Below, in pieces: positions 6,465-11,173 of a stretch of DNA of 11,173 bases. A program made the position numbers and the translations under genes. The first letter of the stretch is position 1. Each line of letters starts with the position of its first letter. The stretch is from Candidatus Pacearchaeota archaeon (GTDB taxonomy: Archaea; Nanobdellota; Nanobdellia; Pacearchaeales; GW2011-AR1), in contig NZCB01000032.1 of NCBI GenBank assembly GCA_002688165.1, forward strand, positions 1 to 11,173, written 5' to 3'. The notes beneath the pieces are model-generated. The model did no database searches. It had not been told where the DNA came from and was given only the letters and a program-made list of their open reading frames with translations.

Positions 6465-7205
6465 ATGCAGACTGAGGAATATTTAAAGGGGCAAATTAAA
6501 AAGAACCCTAGAGACCCCATGACCTATTATTACTTGGGCAAGGAGTTGATGGGCAAGCCTTTGAAGAGTATTGAATCGCTTACATTTATTGAAAAATTGT
6601 TTAAGCAATCTATTAATTTAGGGCCCCATTTATGGGCTCCAAAAATTATGTTGGGAGAGCTTTTGTATAAGATGGGGAGATTAAAAGAAGCTGAACCTTA
6701 TTTTAAGGAAACGCTTAAGGCAGGATTAAGAGATTCTTCCTCAGTTAGAGAATATTTAACAAAATGTTTAAGTCAAAGTTCGCAGCCAGGAGGCAATCAT
6801 CAAGTTTCAAAAAGGGATTCATTATATTTATTTGAAAATAATGTTAGAGAGTTTATTAGAAATTTATTGGAAGAGAGTTATGGGTCTAATTGGTGGAGGA
6901 AGGGAGTTCCACAAAAAGTTAGGGCAAAGTGTGCTTCAAGAAGAGAAGAGGGATTAGAAGAGGAGAGAGAGGTTGATCTTTTATTATTTGCAGATTTTTA
7001 TGATTATAGATTAATCATAGAGGGCAATAAGACAATATTTTCAAGTTTTATAGATACAAAGGATTGGTGTAGTAAGTTGCAGGAGATGGAACCAATTAGA
7101 AATGCTATAGCCCACAATAGGCCTTTAACAAATGCGCCAATCAGGGTTAGAGATTATCATTTTAGTTTTCAGAAGGTTATTGATAAGGTTAAGGGGAAGG
7201 TTTGA
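6465..7205 (+). CDS. TPR protein with C-terminal Swt1-like HEPN domain
   Basis: This 246-residue protein joins two modules. Residues 1-105 form TPR-like helical hairpins (DPMTYYYLGKEL, then WAPKIMLGELLYKMGRLKEAEPYFKETLKAG), a protein-interaction scaffold. Residues 118-245 resemble the HEPN domain found in Swt1-type proteins, with LYLFENNVREFIRNLLEESYG, the NWW at 142-144, and the HEPN signature R212-N-A-I-A-H217 (the R-x4-H motif that carries RNase activity in active HEPN proteins). The motif is intact, so catalytic activity is possible. HEPN proteins act in RNA cleavage, toxin-antitoxin and defence roles, or as RNA-binding scaffolds; which applies here is unknown. The site GGTGAT (6454-6459) lies five bases before the ATG. 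The stop overlaps the next start (TGATG), forming an operon. Confidence 0.72.
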   Translation: MQTEEYLKGQIKKNPRDPMTYYYLGKELMGKPLKSIESLTFIEKLFKQSINLGPHLWAPKIMLGELLYKMGRLKEAEPYFKETLKAGLRDSSSVREYLTKCLSQSSQPGGNHQVSKRDSLYLFENNVREFIRNLLEESYGSNWWRKGVPQKVRAKCASRREEGLEEEREVDLLLFADFYDYRLIIEGNKTIFSSFIDTKDWCSKLQEMEPIRNAIAHNRPLTNAPIRVRDYHFSFQKVIDKVKGKV

Positions 7206-7669
7206 TGAGAATATTATTGGTGGTACTTATAATCTTGTTTTTGGGTTCTAGTTATTTGTTGGTAGATAATTTGGATAGTGTGGGAAGTGTTATTGAAATT
7301 GATAAAAATGAAGAGGCTTTTGTTTCAAAGGTTATTGATGGTGATACTATTGTTGCGAATGGAGAGCATATTAGATTATTAGGAATTGATGCTGATGAAA
7401 GAGGATATGATTGTTATGAGGAAGCTAAAGAACAAATGGAAAAATGGGTTTTGGATAAAGAGGTTGTTTTAGAAAAAGATAAAACTGATAAAGATCAATA
7501 TGGAAGATTGTTGAGGTATGTAATTTTAGGTGGAGAGAATGTGAATATTAAATTGGTAGAAGAGGGATTGGCTGTTGCGAGATTTTATAGAGATCGTGAG
7601 TATGAGGGTGAGATTTTGTTTGCTGAAAAGGTTGCTAGAACAGCTAAAATAGGGTGTAAATGGGCTTAA
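7205..7669 (+). CDS. Membrane-anchored staphylococcal nuclease-like (SNase) protein
   Basis: The protein is 154 residues from the ATG at 7205; a TTG one codon earlier is in frame, but the ATG overlaps the previous stop as TGATG and is preferred. Residues 3-20 are strongly hydrophobic (a signal anchor or signal peptide), so the enzyme acts outside the cytoplasmic membrane or in the envelope. The SNase fold follows: VIDGDTI (44-49) with calcium-ligand aspartates, R57-LLGID62-ADE65 matching the catalytic Arg, Asp and Glu of the staphylococcal enzyme, and DQYGR101 with the second catalytic Arg. The region NVNIKLVEEGLAVARFY is the usual last helix. A calcium-dependent nuclease degrading DNA or RNA is expected. 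It is cotranscribed with the HEPN gene; a joint function is not established. Confidence 0.88.
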   Translation: MRILLVVLIILFLGSSYLLVDNLDSVGSVIEIDKNEEAFVSKVIDGDTIVANGEHIRLLGIDADERGYDCYEEAKEQMEKWVLDKEVVLEKDKTDKDQYGRLLRYVILGGENVNIKLVEEGLAVARFYRDREYEGEILFAEKVARTAKIGCKWA

Positions 7670-7701
7670 ATTAAGGGTTAGTATATAAATGGAGGATTAC
7701 T

Positions 7702-7709
7702 ATTATATA
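7702..7709 (+). promoter_or_regulatory. Putative TATA box of the desaturase gene
   Basis: ATTATATA is centred about 46 bases before the ATG at 7752. A start near 7731 would leave a short leader that carries the ribosome binding site. A second AT-rich box, TATATAAA, lies at 7682-7689. Confidence 0.4.
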
Positions 7710-7737
7710 ATGAATACATATATTAATTAATTGCTTT

Positions 7738-7747
7738 GGGGGTTGAT
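7738..7747 (+). promoter_or_regulatory. Ribosome binding site that selects the desaturase start
   Basis: GGGGGTTGAT resembles the GGTGAT-type sites found before other genes here and ends four bases before the ATG at 7752. It supports that ATG over the in-frame TTG at 7731, which has no such site. Confidence 0.5.
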
Positions 7748-7751
7748 TTTT

Positions 7752-8621
7752 ATGGAAAAGAAAATAGACTGGACCGTTTTTTTATTTATATTAGGATATC
7801 ACGTACTATTGATTGTATTTTTGCAAATTTATATTTTTAGTAAAGGGTTGCCATCAAAGGAAATTTTGTATTCTTTCTTAATTTTATTTATTGCAACAGG
7901 AATAAGTATAACTGCAGGATATCATAGATTCTATTCCCATAAATCTTATAGGGCAAATAAGCTTCTTGAATCGATATTATTATTTTTTGGCACATTAGCG
8001 TTGCAAGGGAGCGTGATCTCTTGGGCTCATGGCCATAGGTTGCATCACAGTCATGTAGATACTGAGAAAGATCCCTATTGTATTAAAAAAGGATTTTTAT
8101 TTGCGCATGTGGTTTGGTTATTTTATCTGCCCGAACCAATTAAGAAAGAGGTTGTTTCTGATTTATATCAAAAAAAATATTTGAGATTTCAGCATAAATA
8201 TTATAATTTACTTGCAGTTTCATTAAATGTTTTTCTTGCTTTATCTTTAGGTTTTTTGTTTGGAGATGTTTTTGGAGGATTTGTATTCTTGCTTCTTTTT
8301 AGAATTTTTGCCACACACCATACTACCTGGTTTATTAATTCGCTGGCACATACTTGGGGAAAACAGAGTTTTTCTAAAGAATTATCTGCAGTAGATAATT
8401 ATATTATCGCATTATTAACTTTTGGAGAGGGTTATCATAATTTTCACCATACATTTCCTACAGATTATAGGAATGGTATTAAGTGGTATCATTTTGATCC
8501 TACCAAATGGTTGATCTGGATATCCTCAAAAATTGGTTTAGTAAAGGGATATTCTAAAGTTAATAATAAAATAATTTATGAAAGAATAAAATCTGAGGAG
8601 AAATTACATGTTCTCCATTAA
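7752..8621 (+). CDS. Acyl-lipid/acyl-CoA delta-9-type fatty acid desaturase
   Basis: The protein is 289 residues from the ATG at 7752. It has the three His boxes of the membrane-bound di-iron desaturases: H58RFYSH63, H95RLHH99 (followed by H101), and H229NFHH233 in GEGYHNFHH. It also has NSLAH (196-200), typical of the stearoyl-CoA desaturase branch. Hydrophobic segments flank the boxes in the usual two-pair topology (about 8-29, 36-55, 71-90, 152-190). The reaction expected of the family is oxygen-dependent introduction of a cis double bond into a saturated acyl chain. This is odd in an archaeon, whose core lipids are isoprenoid ethers, so the substrate is unclear. Transfer from bacteria is inferred. 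The 3' end overlaps the small minus-strand gene by 18 bases. Confidence 0.9.
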   Translation: MEKKIDWTVFLFILGYHVLLIVFLQIYIFSKGLPSKEILYSFLILFIATGISITAGYHRFYSHKSYRANKLLESILLFFGTLALQGSVISWAHGHRLHHSHVDTEKDPYCIKKGFLFAHVVWLFYLPEPIKKEVVSDLYQKKYLRFQHKYYNLLAVSLNVFLALSLGFLFGDVFGGFVFLLLFRIFATHHTTWFINSLAHTWGKQSFSKELSAVDNYIIALLTFGEGYHNFHHTFPTDYRNGIKWYHFDPTKWLIWISSKIGLVKGYSKVNNKIIYERIKSEEKLHVLH

Positions 8622-8780
8622 ATGAGAAACTAAATAACCTACAAATACACCCACAGTTAGGCCATAGAAACTTGTTTGGGCTGCAGTAATTACTGCTCCA
8701 ATTAGTAATGCTATTACAATAATTCCTTTCCAAAATTTTCTTTTATTAAATTTCTTGGAAGTTTTTTTCCTCTTTTTCAT
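8604..8780 (-). CDS. Small basic membrane protein of 58 residues
   Basis: This short gene reads from the ATG at 8780-8778 to the TAA at 8606-8604. The N-terminus is very basic (about 11 Lys/Arg in the first 18 residues, MKKRKKTSKKFNKRKFWK). It is followed by one hydrophobic helix (about 19-35, IIVIALLIGAVITAAQ) and a second stretch (about 40-53, GLTVGVFVGYLVSH). The basic side should face the cytoplasm. I do not recognise a family. Support for reality comes from a TATA box (8803-8810) centred 26-27 bases upstream, matching the leaderless promoters of other genes, and from a coherent protein over the whole gap. It is convergent with the desaturase and overlaps its last 18 bases. Confidence 0.65.
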   Translation of the reverse strand: MKKRKKTSKKFNKRKFWKGIIVIALLIGAVITAAQTSFYGLTVGVFVGYLVSHLMENM

Positions 8781-8802
8781 TTATTAAATAAGCATTATTA
8801 GA

Positions 8803-8810
8803 ATTTAAAT
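8803..8810 (-). promoter_or_regulatory. Putative TATA box of the 58-residue membrane protein gene
   Basis: The palindromic ATTTAAAT is centred 26-27 bases before the ATG at 8780, so the transcript would be leaderless. It shares an 86-base divergent intergenic region with the msrAB promoter. Confidence 0.5.
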
Positions 8811-8838
8811 GTTTCCCTTAAATTTGGCAGAGATAGAT

Positions 8839-8846
8839 TATTAAAT
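8839..8846 (+). promoter_or_regulatory. Putative TATA box of msrAB
   Basis: TATTAAAT is centred about 24-25 bases before the ATG at 8867, again consistent with a leaderless mRNA. AAGGTT directly before the ATG is too close to serve as a normal ribosome binding site. Confidence 0.45.
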
Positions 8847-8866
8847 AGGCAACCATAATTAAGGTT

Positions 8867-9988
8867 ATGAAAATTCCTAAATCTCTATTGATTATCTTAT
8901 TAATTCTTATTGGAGGGATTGTTTTTTATTTATCTATAGATAATAATCAAAATGATTATAAGCTTAGTCTCACTGAGTTAAATGAGATGATAAAAGGTGG
9001 AAAATATAAGAGGGCAACTTTTTCAGGCGGTTGTTTTTGGTGTAGTGAGTATGATTTTGAGAAGAGAGAAGGAGTTATAGAAGTTATAAGTGGATTTGCA
9101 GGAGGTAGTGAAAAGAATCCCAGTTATAAGGATGTTGCCTCAGGCAAAACAAGTCATAGAGAGGGGGTTCAAGTAATTTATGATCCTAAAAAATTAGATT
9201 ATAATATTTTATTAGATTTATTTTGGAGGCACATAGATCCTACGGATGAGGGCGGTCAGTTTGTAGATAGAGGTTTTCAATATACTTCTGCTATTTATTA
9301 TGAAGGTGATGAGCAAAAGAAATTAGCCGAAGAGAGTAAAAAAAGATTAGATGCTAGTGGAAGATATGATAGTAAGATTGTTACACCAATTTTAAAGTTT
9401 ACAACATTCTATCCTGCTGAAGAATATCATCAAGATTATGGTAAAAAGAATCCCATAAAATATAAGTTTTATCGACGAGGATCTGGAAGAGATCAATATA
9501 TAAACAGTGTTTGGGGAGATGAAAAAGATGTTCAAACAGTGTCTAAACAGTTTGTAAAACCTAGTAAAGATCAATTGAAGAAAAAGTTGACAGATATCCA
9601 ATATAGGGTCACTCAGGAAGATGGAACTGAAAGGGCATTTGAGAATGAATATTGGGATAATAAAGAGGAGGGAATTTATGTTGATTTAATTAGTGGAGAG
9701 CCGTTGTATAGTTCTACTGACAAATATAAATCTGGGACAGGATGGCCTAGCTTTACTAAACCATTAGTTAAGGAAAATATTGTTGAGAAAGAAGACAGAG
9801 GTTTTTTGTTTAAAAGAATTGAGATAAGAAGTAAGAAAGCAGATAGCCATTTAGGGCATGTGTTTAAGGATGGTCCTAAGGATAAGGGTGGTTTGAGATA
9901 TTGTATGAATAGTGCTGCTATGAGGTTTGTGCCTAAGGCTGATTTGGAAAAAGAAGGGTATGGTGAGTTTTTGGAAGAGTTTGAGTGA
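8867..9988 (+). CDS. msrAB: Membrane-anchored bifunctional methionine sulfoxide reductase MsrA-MsrB
   Basis: This 373-residue fusion repairs oxidised methionine. Residues 6-24 form a signal anchor, so the enzyme faces outside the membrane. MsrA (about 48-205) has the catalytic GGCFWC (54-59, C56) and EEYHQDY (185-191), reducing the S form. MsrB (about 233-368) has SGTGWPSF (289-296), SHLGHVF (327-333) and the catalytic RYCMNSAAMRF (344-354, C346), reducing the R form. The only cysteines are 56, 59 and 346: MsrB lacks the zinc CxxC pairs and lacks a resolving Cys (Thr replaces it in SGTGW), so a partner thiol must reduce it directly. The domain order is that of bacterial MsrAB and PilB-like proteins, suggesting transfer. 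The gene has its own promoter and ends just before a convergent gene. Confidence 0.93.
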   Translation: MKIPKSLLIILLILIGGIVFYLSIDNNQNDYKLSLTELNEMIKGGKYKRATFSGGCFWCSEYDFEKREGVIEVISGFAGGSEKNPSYKDVASGKTSHREGVQVIYDPKKLDYNILLDLFWRHIDPTDEGGQFVDRGFQYTSAIYYEGDEQKKLAEESKKRLDASGRYDSKIVTPILKFTTFYPAEEYHQDYGKKNPIKYKFYRRGSGRDQYINSVWGDEKDVQTVSKQFVKPSKDQLKKKLTDIQYRVTQEDGTERAFENEYWDNKEEGIYVDLISGEPLYSSTDKYKSGTGWPSFTKPLVKENIVEKEDRGFLFKRIEIRSKKADSHLGHVFKDGPKDKGGLRYCMNSAAMRFVPKADLEKEGYGEFLEEFE

Positions 9989-10300
9989 TTAATAATCTCC
10001 ATCCAATTCTTTCAAGAAATCTAACCTATCTAATGCCATTTCTTCTGCATGATTTCTGGCTGCAGCATCATTTCTTGCTTGTTCCCATAATTTTTCTCTT
10101 GTTAATTCTCCTGAATTAAGTTTATCTGTTAGCGTTATTGCCTCTTCTTTTGTTGAACATGAGGATAGATATATAGCTCTGGACTCTCCACTTTCATATG
10201 TTCCTGATTCGTATACACCAAAATCATCATCTCCATCATTAAGATAGAAAAATTTTCCAGTGGATTTTGATTTTACAACTTCAGATATTGGTTTTCTCAT
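9989..10300 (-). CDS. Small acidic protein of unknown function (103 residues)
   Basis: I do not recognise this protein. The N-terminal half (residues 1-50) looks beta-rich: KFFYLNDGDDDFGVYESGTYESGESRAIYLSSC, with an acidic patch. The second half (51-103) is predicted helical: STKEEAITLTDKLNSGELTREKLWEQARNDAAARNHAEEMALDRLDFLKEL. A single Cys is present at 48. There is no signal peptide or membrane segment, so it is likely cytoplasmic. The stop codon directly abuts the msrAB stop with no gap, in convergent orientation. The start at 10300 is supported by a TATA box (10322-10329) centred 25-26 bases upstream. Nothing links it to a pathway. Confidence 0.6.
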   Translation of the reverse strand: MRKPISEVVKSKSTGKFFYLNDGDDDFGVYESGTYESGESRAIYLSSCSTKEEAITLTDKLNSGELTREKLWEQARNDAAARNHAEEMALDRLDFLKELDGDY

Positions 10301-10321
10301 TTGATTATAAATGAGGGTTAG

Positions 10322-10329
10322 TTAAAATA
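10322..10329 (-). promoter_or_regulatory. Putative TATA box of the 103-residue protein gene
   Basis: The minus strand reads TATTTTAA, centred 25-26 bases before the ATG at 10300. This is the same geometry as the xerA and RNase H-like promoters. Confidence 0.45.
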
Positions 10330-10449
10330 GATTATTGTGATTAGTTTGTTGGATTGTTTAATTAGGTACTACTTTTAGTTGTATTTATGATTTTTAGGTA
10401 TTACATCCTATATGCAGAAAGTTTTAGTTTTTGATAGAAAGTTGTTGCA

Positions 10450-10524
10450 ATGGAAAAATTTATAAAGGCTATGTATAATAAATAATTAATGGAACTTGAA
10501 AAGTTTATTGAAATGTATAATGAA
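10450..10524 (+). repeat. Imperfect tandem duplication spanning the promoter and first codons of the next gene
   Basis: The segment 10453-10482 resembles 10498-10524: 22 of 27 aligned bases match with one 3-base gap, and ATGTATAAT is identical in both (10471-10479 and 10513-10521). The upstream copy reads as an 11-residue peptide, MEKFIKAMYNK then stop, which parallels the downstream protein start MELEKFIEMYNEK. The TATA box TTTATAAA of the downstream gene lies in the upstream copy. Confidence 0.5.
10459..10466 (+). promoter_or_regulatory. Putative TATA box of the 68-residue protein gene
   Basis: TTTATAAA is centred 26-27 bases before the ATG at 10489, predicting a leaderless transcript. It falls inside the upstream copy of the short duplication at 10450-10524. 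Confidence 0.55.
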
Positions 10525-10695
10525 AAAAGCCCTATGGGGTTTAGTGACTCTAGTGAAGACCTAACTAGACTTCATGAATATTTAACCAATACTGACTTAT
10601 TGGATACGTATTCTGAAAATCAATTAGTTGGAATTTTTGCGGCCTATGAAGTCGCAAGAACCAGTAATAAAATGGCTCTAAGAAAGTTCTTATAA
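10489..10695 (+). CDS. Small protein of unknown function (68 residues)
   Basis: I do not recognise this protein. It appears entirely helical and mildly acidic: residues 1-12 (MELEKFIEMYNE), 22-33 (SSEDLTRLHEYL), 35-56 (DLLDTYSENQLVGIFAAYEVAR) and a short basic tail (KMALRKFL). It has no cysteine, signal or membrane helix. A small soluble helical bundle, for instance a partner protein, is plausible but unproven. The ATG at 10489 is supported by a TATA box centred 26-27 bases upstream. An upstream in-frame-looking ATG at 10450 ends after 11 codons and appears to be a duplicated copy of the N-terminus. The gene converges on the 114-residue gene 77 bases downstream. Confidence 0.55.
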   Translation: MELEKFIEMYNEKSPMGFSDSSEDLTRLHEYLTNTDLLDTYSENQLVGIFAAYEVARTSNKMALRKFL

Positions 10696-10772
10696 TGTAC
10701 CTTGTGCGAAGTTTTCACGTGTAAAAGGGTAAAATGGTGAAAAAAGGCATATTTTGTGTGTAAATTGATGAT

Positions 10773-11117
10773 TTATTTGAATAATTTTAGTTGTTGGGTA
10801 GATTCCTCAATTATGTGTTTTAGATCGGTATGATCCTCTAAGTCATATATCTCACTACCACTTTCCCTCTCGCCTCTAATCCAATTACCAAGATATTTAA
10901 TAGTGGCATAATATGTAGCTCTTCTTGGATCAGGAGAAGGTCTTTCTGAAAGGGGAATTCGTTCCAAAGGTGAATTATTCTCTGTAACAAGAACGGATGG
11001 AGATTTATTGGGGTCATAAGTAAAATCCCAAGTACTTACTAGATGATTTTCAGTAAAATGTAATGAGGTAAATGTAGAATTGTCTTCCCTAGCATATAGC
11101 TTAATCCTATCAACCAT
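10773..11117 (-). CDS. Small protein of unknown function (114 residues)
   Basis: I do not recognise this protein. It starts with a likely beta-rich part (residues 3-46: RIKLYAREDNSTFTSLHF, HLVSTWDFTYD, SPSVLVTEN), then a Pro/Arg-rich link (SERPSPDPRR, 57-66), and ends with helices (ATYYATIKYLGNWIRGE, then DLKHIIEESTQQLKLFK). There are no cysteines and no membrane segment, so a cytoplasmic location is likely. The ATG at 11117 is supported by a TATA box centred 25-26 bases upstream. Codon use and AT content look like those of its neighbours. No neighbour suggests a pathway; the next gene upstream lies outside the window. Confidence 0.6.
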   Translation of the reverse strand: MVDRIKLYAREDNSTFTSLHFTENHLVSTWDFTYDPNKSPSVLVTENNSPLERIPLSERPSPDPRRATYYATIKYLGNWIRGERESGSEIYDLEDHTDLKHIIEESTQQLKLFK

Positions 11118-11138
11118 GAATAAATTATAACAAATTAT

Positions 11139-11146
11139 TATATAAA
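11139..11146 (-). promoter_or_regulatory. Putative TATA box of the 114-residue protein gene
   Basis: The minus strand reads TTTATATA, centred 25-26 bases before the ATG at 11117. The surrounding sequence is very AT-rich, so the exact box is uncertain, but the spacing matches the other leaderless-type starts. Confidence 0.45.
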
Positions 11147-11173
11147 TATTATTATAATTGGATCTCTATAAAT

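Noticed and set aside
7202..7204. TTG as start of the SNase gene
   Set aside because: The ATG directly after it overlaps the previous stop as TGATG, the normal coupled arrangement, so the TTG adds nothing.
7689..7730. 13-residue frame between the SNase and desaturase genes
   Set aside because: Tyr/Ile/Asn composition is that of random AT-rich sequence, and it overlaps the desaturase promoter.
7731..7751. TTG start of the desaturase giving seven more residues
   Set aside because: The GGGGGTTGAT site lies inside this extension and points to the ATG at 7752; family members start near that Met.
9392..10002. Minus-strand frames across msrAB
   Set aside because: They are antisense shadows of conserved Msr motifs, with no promoter and no recognisable protein features.
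10412..10465. 17-residue frame starting MQKVLVFDRK in the 10301-10488 gap
   Set aside because: Too short, no ribosome binding site, and it ends inside the TATA box of the next gene.
10712..10743. TTTTCAC / GTGAAAA inverted repeat with a CACGTG core nearby, as a terminator
   Set aside because: The loop is 18 bases long, the stem is AT-rich and no T-run follows directly; a terminator is not supported.
1..11173. dif site, tRNA, rRNA, insertion sequence or replication origin
   Set aside because: No 11-6-11 dif-like palindrome, cloverleaf-like segment, transposase frame or origin-type repeat cluster was found by eye.

Overview
The window comes from an archaeon. It opens with the archaeal ribosomal protein order eL18 - uL13 - uS9, joined by ATGA overlaps, and its genes are preceded by archaeal-type TATA boxes. 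The low GC content, small compact genes and many leaderless-looking starts suggest a small-genome lineage of the DPANN type (Woesearchaeota or Pacearchaeota-like). That placement is inference; the window holds no rRNA.

Layout. 1-206: upstream region with a promoter, a leader hairpin and a possible Cys-rich remnant on the minus strand. 207-1371: rpl18e-rpl13-rps9 operon. 1416-2030: a five-helix membrane protein, convergent with the next block. 2025-6286, minus strand: a DNA-processing block. Read in transcription order it holds a XerA-type tyrosine recombinase, an RNase H-fold-like protein of unknown role, a Cas4/RecB-type PD-(D/E)XK nuclease with four putative Fe-S cysteines, and a Rad3/XPD/DinG-like helicase with four putative Fe-S cysteines. 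The last two overlap by 4 bp. 6465-7669: a TPR-HEPN protein followed by a membrane-anchored staphylococcal-type nuclease, overlapping by one base. 7752-8621: a delta-9-type fatty acid desaturase. 8604-8780, minus: a 58-residue membrane protein that overlaps the desaturase 3' end. 8867-9988: a membrane-anchored MsrA-MsrB fusion. 9989-11117: three small genes of unknown function. No gene-free stretch exceeds 300 bases; the longest are 1-206, 10301-10488 and 6287-6464.

How the genes fit together. The nuclease and helicase look like one co-translated end-processing machine, comparable in parts to AddAB or Dna2, with recombination (XerA) and RNase H-like functions beside it. Whether this block is housekeeping repair or defence cannot be decided from the window. 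Desaturase, MsrAB and secreted nuclease form a second theme: envelope and environment-facing enzymes of bacterial flavour in an archaeon.

Promoters fall into three classes. Most single genes have a TATA box centred about 22-27 bases before the ATG, which implies leaderless mRNAs. Three genes have the box about 42-46 bases upstream plus a GGTGA-like Shine-Dalgarno site. The ribosomal operon alone has a longer leader with an 8-bp hairpin. No tRNA, rRNA, CRISPR array, insertion sequence or replication origin was recognised.
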